DNA of 64,000 nt from Stenocarpella maydis (lineage: Eukaryota; Ascomycota; Sordariomycetes; Diaporthales; Diaporthaceae): positions 920,162 through 984,161 of the forward strand of contig NQMI01000004.1 of NCBI GenBank assembly GCA_002270565.1, given 5' to 3'. Below the pieces are notes generated by a model, which was given only the letters and a program-made list of their open reading frames with translations, searched no databases and was not told where the DNA came from. Of the stretch, positions 59,915 to 64,000 are shown piece by piece. The position numbers and the translations under genes were made by a program. Each line of letters opens with the position of its first letter. Position 1 is the first letter of the stretch.

Positions 59915-60876
59915 CTTTTCAGTTTTTACTTCAGGTTTTAGAGAACCTTAGAATCATTGCGGATTTTAAAGGGAGAGTTGCTGATTGATGTGGGTAGGTA
60001 CCCACTCTAACGACCCACTAAATAAACGTCTACGGCTGGCCGCACCTGCAGCTCATAAACGCATAGTCCTTCTCTCTTCGTGCATTAACTAGTTATTTCC
60101 ACGTGTGCCTAGTCTTGCTGTAACAAGAATGACTGAAATATTGCAAGAGGATCGCTACCACTATGAACCCATGGCTGATCTGACTAATAGGCGTGTAGTG
60201 GACGAAGGGCAACCATAATCTTTAAGGAGAAGTCTCCATACATTGGATACTTCATATGGGACTTCTTCTCTTCTCCTTCTGAATCTTTTGGGGTCATACA
60301 TGCCGGTAGGGCCAAGAGTGGTGTCATGGCATCTACGTTGCCTATCGTATCACATGACATCAATAGGGGCTAAACTCAGGATTGCAGGCATCGGGAGGAC
60401 GTTTAGCCACTCTCAGAGTGTTCCTATGTGCAAGCAGGGATACCCCATTGGAGATGCCGGCAAGTCAACGCATGAGACCTTGTGTACCTCAGAGATGGGT
60501 CGGGCGAGCACGGGAGCGTTTCAAACAAAAGCCAATTGGCGCGGATCTTGGAGGAGCTGGAAGAGTTGCAAAGGGGAGAGGGATGAGTATGGGAGCTCTG
60601 GAGGGGCAGAGGGGCTGTGGGAGATTCTTGGACAGGGTCGCAGTGTGCAGGGAAACGAGCCCTTCAAGGGAAATCGAGATCTGCAGCCAAGAGGGAGGTG
60701 GTGTAGCAGCAGCTGCTGCAGGTGCAGAGGTAATTGGGCAGGCCGTCACATTTGGAGAGCGCAATACCTCGACTTGGTGAGGCAGATCACACAGGTTTTT
60801 GGCGGGTTGAGCCGCATTCGTGTTCGGTCAGAGCCGTGACTAGCGATGGCTGACGACTGACGACGGTATGTATATA
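58551..60876. other. 2.3 kb non-coding stretch before the mariner element
   Basis: Contains the promoter side of the BAX-inhibitor gene and an AT dinucleotide run. Overlapping frames at 60243-60839 are open in two phases but match nothing I know. Confidence 0.5.
59885..59912. repeat. AT dinucleotide microsatellite
   Basis: About fourteen uninterrupted AT units in non-coding DNA. Confidence 0.95.
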
Positions 60877-62287
60877 CAGTGGGGCCGAAAAGGTCTTGGG
60901 ACACTCGCGTCCCCACAGTGCAAAACGCGTTTTCGCGTCACACCCACCCAAAACTTCAATCTTCTCTCCTGCAACCACCATGCCTCCTCATGAGCGCTCG
61001 TTTCTTAGGGAGATAACTTCAAACCATAGGTTTTCTTGTAAACTTACTCCGGCTCAAATCGGTGCAGTTTTGAGTGCATTAGTAGAGGGCAAAACCCCAA
61101 CTTAAATTCATCACGAAACCAGCATTATAAGGTCAACAATCTATTAGAAGAAAAATAAATAGTAATACAACGGGAAAATTTCTCCTAAGCCATATAGTAG
61201 TCATCCTAAATACTTTAATAACCGCTCTATTCACTAGTTAAAGTTACTTATCCTTAGAGAAGACCATTTGCTATATAGCAAGATCCAGAAGTTNCTAGGC
61301 ATTAATATATCTAATAATATAATTTATACCGCCTTAAAGTTAGTTTACATTAATCACTAGCAAGCTATATGCTGGATACCTTTATCAGAAGAAGATAAGA
61401 AGCTTCGCTATTACTAGGCTAAGTTATAGCATTATGATATAGAGCGTTTGCTAAGAGTTGGTATTTAAAGTTTGCCCCGAAATATTAGCTTACGTGCCTC
61501 CTCCACTCATAATATCCCCCCTCTCAGGCAATCTTCTCTAACGAGTATAGCATCCAGAACTATCTCTCCAAACCTTTAGAGTAGGTTTAAGGCTTCTCTA
61601 ACTAGTAATATTATAGGCAAAAAGTCAACTTAAAGGCTGATATAAAGCCCACAATCTCTATAATGATATAGGGTGCTATTTAATTGAATGGCCAGAGTGA
61701 CCTTGTTATAATAAAAAGAGATCCAGAGGCCAAACGTAATAGATATACTATAAATTTATACCTAAAGATCTTGCAAAAGGCCCTTCTTCCTTATTATAAT
61801 GGGATATATGATTTCCAGCAAGATAACGCTCGAATTTATACTGTAGAAGCAATATAATCCTTCATTCTAGTATATAGAATCTCTCTAATAGATTAGCCTT
61901 TACGGTTACCTAATTTAAACCTGATTGAGAACGTCTGGAAGCTTCTTAAAGCAGAGATAAATAAATAATACCTGAATCTATGGGAATTAACTTGAAATGG
62001 GGCCAATATGGCATATTTTAGTTAATGCGTGAAGGCAGCGTGGTGGGTAATAGATTAGGGCAAGATTGACAATATCATTTAATCACTCGAGCGGAGATTG
62101 GAAGCAGTCTGCGGATGCAGGGAAAGCTATACAGGATATTAATCAGAAGACTCTGATGAGTAATTTGATATAAGTCAATAGTCCTTAACTAATTTCCTCG
62201 TAATTCTACGCGTCGTTGAAGTTGGGTGGTGGTTGTGGGGGTGGGTGGGATCTGCGGGAGTGTCCCAAGACTTTTTCGGTCGCACTG
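60877..62287 (+). mobile_element. Degenerate Tc1/mariner DNA transposon, RIP-like
   Basis: A 1.41 kb element flanked by TA on both sides (60875-60876 and 62288-62289), the target duplication of this superfamily. The ends are inverted: left CAGTGGGGCCGAAAAGGTCT and right, read inward, CAGTGCGACCGAAAAAGTCT, and the match continues through TGGGACACTC. Inside, a transposase remnant starts at 60980 (MPPHERSFLREITSNHRF, then LTPAQIGAVLSAL). It is stopped by TAA at 61103 and further stops. Near 61811 the catalytic-Asp motif FQQDNARIYT is readable. Near 61910 LPNLNLIENVW corresponds to the usual PDLNPIENLW, with Asp changed to Asn and the catalytic Glu kept. The interior is very AT-rich with many TAA/TAG codons, whereas the ends are not. 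This fits C-to-T repeat-induced point mutation. The element cannot encode an active transposase. Confidence 0.9.
60980..61999 (+). pseudogene. Transposase remnant of the Tc1/mariner element
   Basis: Non-functional DDE transposase reading. Only the N-terminal helix-turn-helix start (about 42 codons) is open. Later fragments of the catalytic domain are readable between stops, as described for the element. An ambiguous base (N) lies at 61294. The right limit is approximate. Confidence 0.75.
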
Positions 62288-63557
62288 TACTTTCCGAGTG
62301 CAGGTATCCAAGGTACGAACAGTACGACCAGCCTCCTTTTCCACTCTCCCTCGGCGCGTGTACACAAAAGAATTCTGCCGATGGGGCGCGTCTGGGAGTG
62401 GGGTATCCTGTCTGATAGGGAAGCATGAAACCCTCAACATTTATATGATTGCCCATTAGCGAATGGATTCGGCGCTGATTGCAGTATTCTAATTGATTGC
62501 CCGCACGGCAAAGAGGGAGTCGCAAGGTGGGGCGTGCCATGTCCGCCCCATGGCGCCTCACCGCCTTCCCGCCCGGTCCCTAGCCTCCAACTCCCGGGCC
62601 AGAGGCTGGCACCGTCCGCGGAACCCGCATCTTGGGAGAGGAGAGAGAGAGAGCAGAGACATAGCAGAGACATATTAGAACATAGTAGAGCAGAACAGAA
62701 CAGAACAGAACAGAACAGCGAAGAGCCCGCAAAGGAAGCAGTGCTGTTACATGCTACCTGCCTAGGTATCTTACCTACCTTGGTACCTTGGTAGGCAGTA
62801 GGCATGAGGGAGCTGTGTCGAGGTATACCTAGCTTGGTACGGAGTAGTGTACCTAGGTAGCTAGCTGGGTCGGTAGTCTACATGGTTCCAGGGCGCCAGG
62901 GCAATAGAGAAGACGCGCCCCATGCGAGGCGAGACGGCCTACCTGGGTAGCTTGGCAAGGGTGGTTCAGGAAATCTGCAAAAGGCAGGCCGCCTGGTTGG
63001 CCCAAACCCTCAGTACTCGAAAATTCAAGGCCAGGGTCCCCTCCAGCAGCTGGCGCAATCCGCCTTGGCCGTTGCTCCAATATCAACACTTTTGACATCC
63101 TGGGTCCCGGCGTGCTCCTCATCACACAGTCACTTGGTCCCGATACTGTGCGCTCCCTCTCCTCCTCTTACCACTCACTCCATCACTCGGCACCTCGACC
63201 GCCCTCGCCTGTTGGTAACCGACGAGCCCCCAGAGTGTCCGTCGAGCCTCTTGCGAGAGCCCTGTCGCCAAACCAACCAGGTGAATCGAGCTCTTCTCGC
63301 TCGCACACACGCTGCCCGTTAGTTACTCGTTCTTGTAGCTTACTGCGGCGCCGCCTGCTCCACGTACTGTGAGCCTCGACGCCGACACGACTCGGCAGCC
63401 CTTCGACCAGGGACCACGGCCACGGTCACCACAACGACCCTCCGATCGCAGCACACTGCTGCCTCTTCCCTCCCCCAACCGCCCTCCGCCCGCCCTCTAA
63501 GCGCTGTACTTTTTACCAATACCAATTGGCCCGCCGTGTGCTGAACGAGTGCCCATA
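62288..63557. promoter_or_regulatory. Upstream region of the right-edge gene
   Basis: Non-coding. It holds GA and CAGAA runs (62640-62717), a cluster of GGTA/CCTA-type motifs at 62758-62870 with TACGGAGTA at 62838, and a C/T-rich leader from about 63100 typical of a highly expressed fungal gene. Confidence 0.55.
62640..62717. repeat. GA and CAGAA simple repeats
   Basis: A GA run is followed by loosely repeated CAGAGACAT and then five to six CAGAA pentanucleotide units. Confidence 0.85.
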
Positions 63558-64000
63558 ATGTCTTCCGAAGCCGCTAATGGCGCCGGTACCGAGGGCCTCA
63601 GGGCCTCAAGCTCAGACTCGCCTCGCCCGGCATCCTCCTCCCTGAAGCGCAACTACCCCGGCAAGAAGGAGGCCATGAACGGTCCGCTCTACAGGCAAAC
63701 CGTCAACCACACTGTCCTCGTCAGGCGTCTTAAGAGGAAAGGAGATGGGCCTTCTAAGCAATTGGCCCGCTGGTTTGTCGAGAACCAGATCGGTATGCCT
63801 CCCATTTGCATTTCCTCCGCGTGCTGTCGCCTCCACCACCAGACATCCCCAACAACACATCACCAGGGCAAAATACCACTTCTCCAAAGTTGTGCGCGCC
63901 ACACCGCCCTCCATCGGGACATTACACTGCATGCTGCATGTCTCTTCTTGTGGCTTTGCGACAACTCCCCTCCCCCCCCCCGCTTCCAGCCATTACCACC
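63558..64000 (+). CDS. Probable ceramide synthase (Lag1/BarA type), 5' end only
   Basis: The first exon, 63558-63792, encodes 78 residues from the ATG of MSSEAANGAGTEGL. An intron with GTATGC donor follows, and a possible acceptor at 63987-63989 would begin exon 2 in frame at 63990. The N-terminus is Ser/Ala-rich and then reads RNYPGKKEAMNGPLYRQTVN, HTVLVRRLKRKGDGP and LARWFVENQIG. This resembles the cytosolic N-terminus that precedes the first helix of fungal Lag1/BarA ceramide synthases, ER enzymes that acylate sphingoid bases. The TLC domain with its diagnostic His-His lies beyond the window, so the call rests on a short segment and my recollection of the family. Confidence 0.5.
   Translation, partial: MSSEAANGAGTEGLRASSSDSPRPASSSLKRNYPGKKEAMNGPLYRQTVNHTVLVRRLKRKGDGPSKQLARWFVENQIGMPPICISSACCRLHHQTSPTTHHQGKIPLLQSCARHTALHRDITLHAACLFLWLCDNSPPPPRFQPLP

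Noticed and set aside
60243..60839. 198-codon plus-strand frame just left of the mariner element
   Set aside because: Another phase is also open across the same sequence and neither shows a recognisable motif.

Overview
The window is nuclear DNA from a filamentous ascomycete (Pezizomycotina). Genes are split by short GT-AG introns, mostly 50-110 bp, with fungal CTAAC-like branch sites. The proteins match fungal families: a highly reducing polyketide synthase, an UstYa-like protein, a multi-PAS hybrid histidine kinase, 2EXR proteins, a Cdc11/AspA septin and dynein light intermediate chain. A Tc1/mariner relic is AT-rich and full of stops, as expected from repeat-induced point mutation (RIP). 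The species cannot be named. Exon joins below were read by hand from splice signals and protein continuity.

Left, accessory-looking part (1-19.6 kb): the 5' two-thirds of a highly reducing PKS gene running off the left edge (minus), a 5.3 kb stretch with no convincing gene, a DHA2-type MFS exporter (plus), an UstYa-like type II membrane protein with two HxxHC motifs (minus), a second MFS transporter (minus) and a secreted M14 metallocarboxypeptidase (plus). The PKS, exporters and UstYa-like protein together suggest the margin of a secondary-metabolite cluster whose core lies mostly left of the window.

Middle part (19.6-47 kb): long non-coding stretches separate a 1467-residue hybrid histidine kinase, a small hypothetical protein, a truncated Zn2Cys6 transcription-factor remnant and a 971-residue membrane protein with an EGF-like segment and a 20-Asn tract. 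A 7 kb stretch without a recognisable gene follows. It is rich in microsatellites and TACGGAGTA motifs. Then come two 2EXR-family genes facing away from each other, both disrupted: one frameshift in the first, one frameshift plus an in-frame stop in the second.

Right part (47.8-58.6 kb) is dense housekeeping sequence: dynein light intermediate chain (minus), an RBMX2/Ist3-type splicing factor (plus), a PROPPIN WD-repeat protein (minus), a Cdc11/AspA-type septin (plus) and a BAX-inhibitor-1 family membrane protein (minus). The last stretch holds a 1.41 kb degenerate Tc1/mariner element with 5' TA target-site duplications and inverted ends, then the first exon of a probable ceramide synthase running off the right edge.
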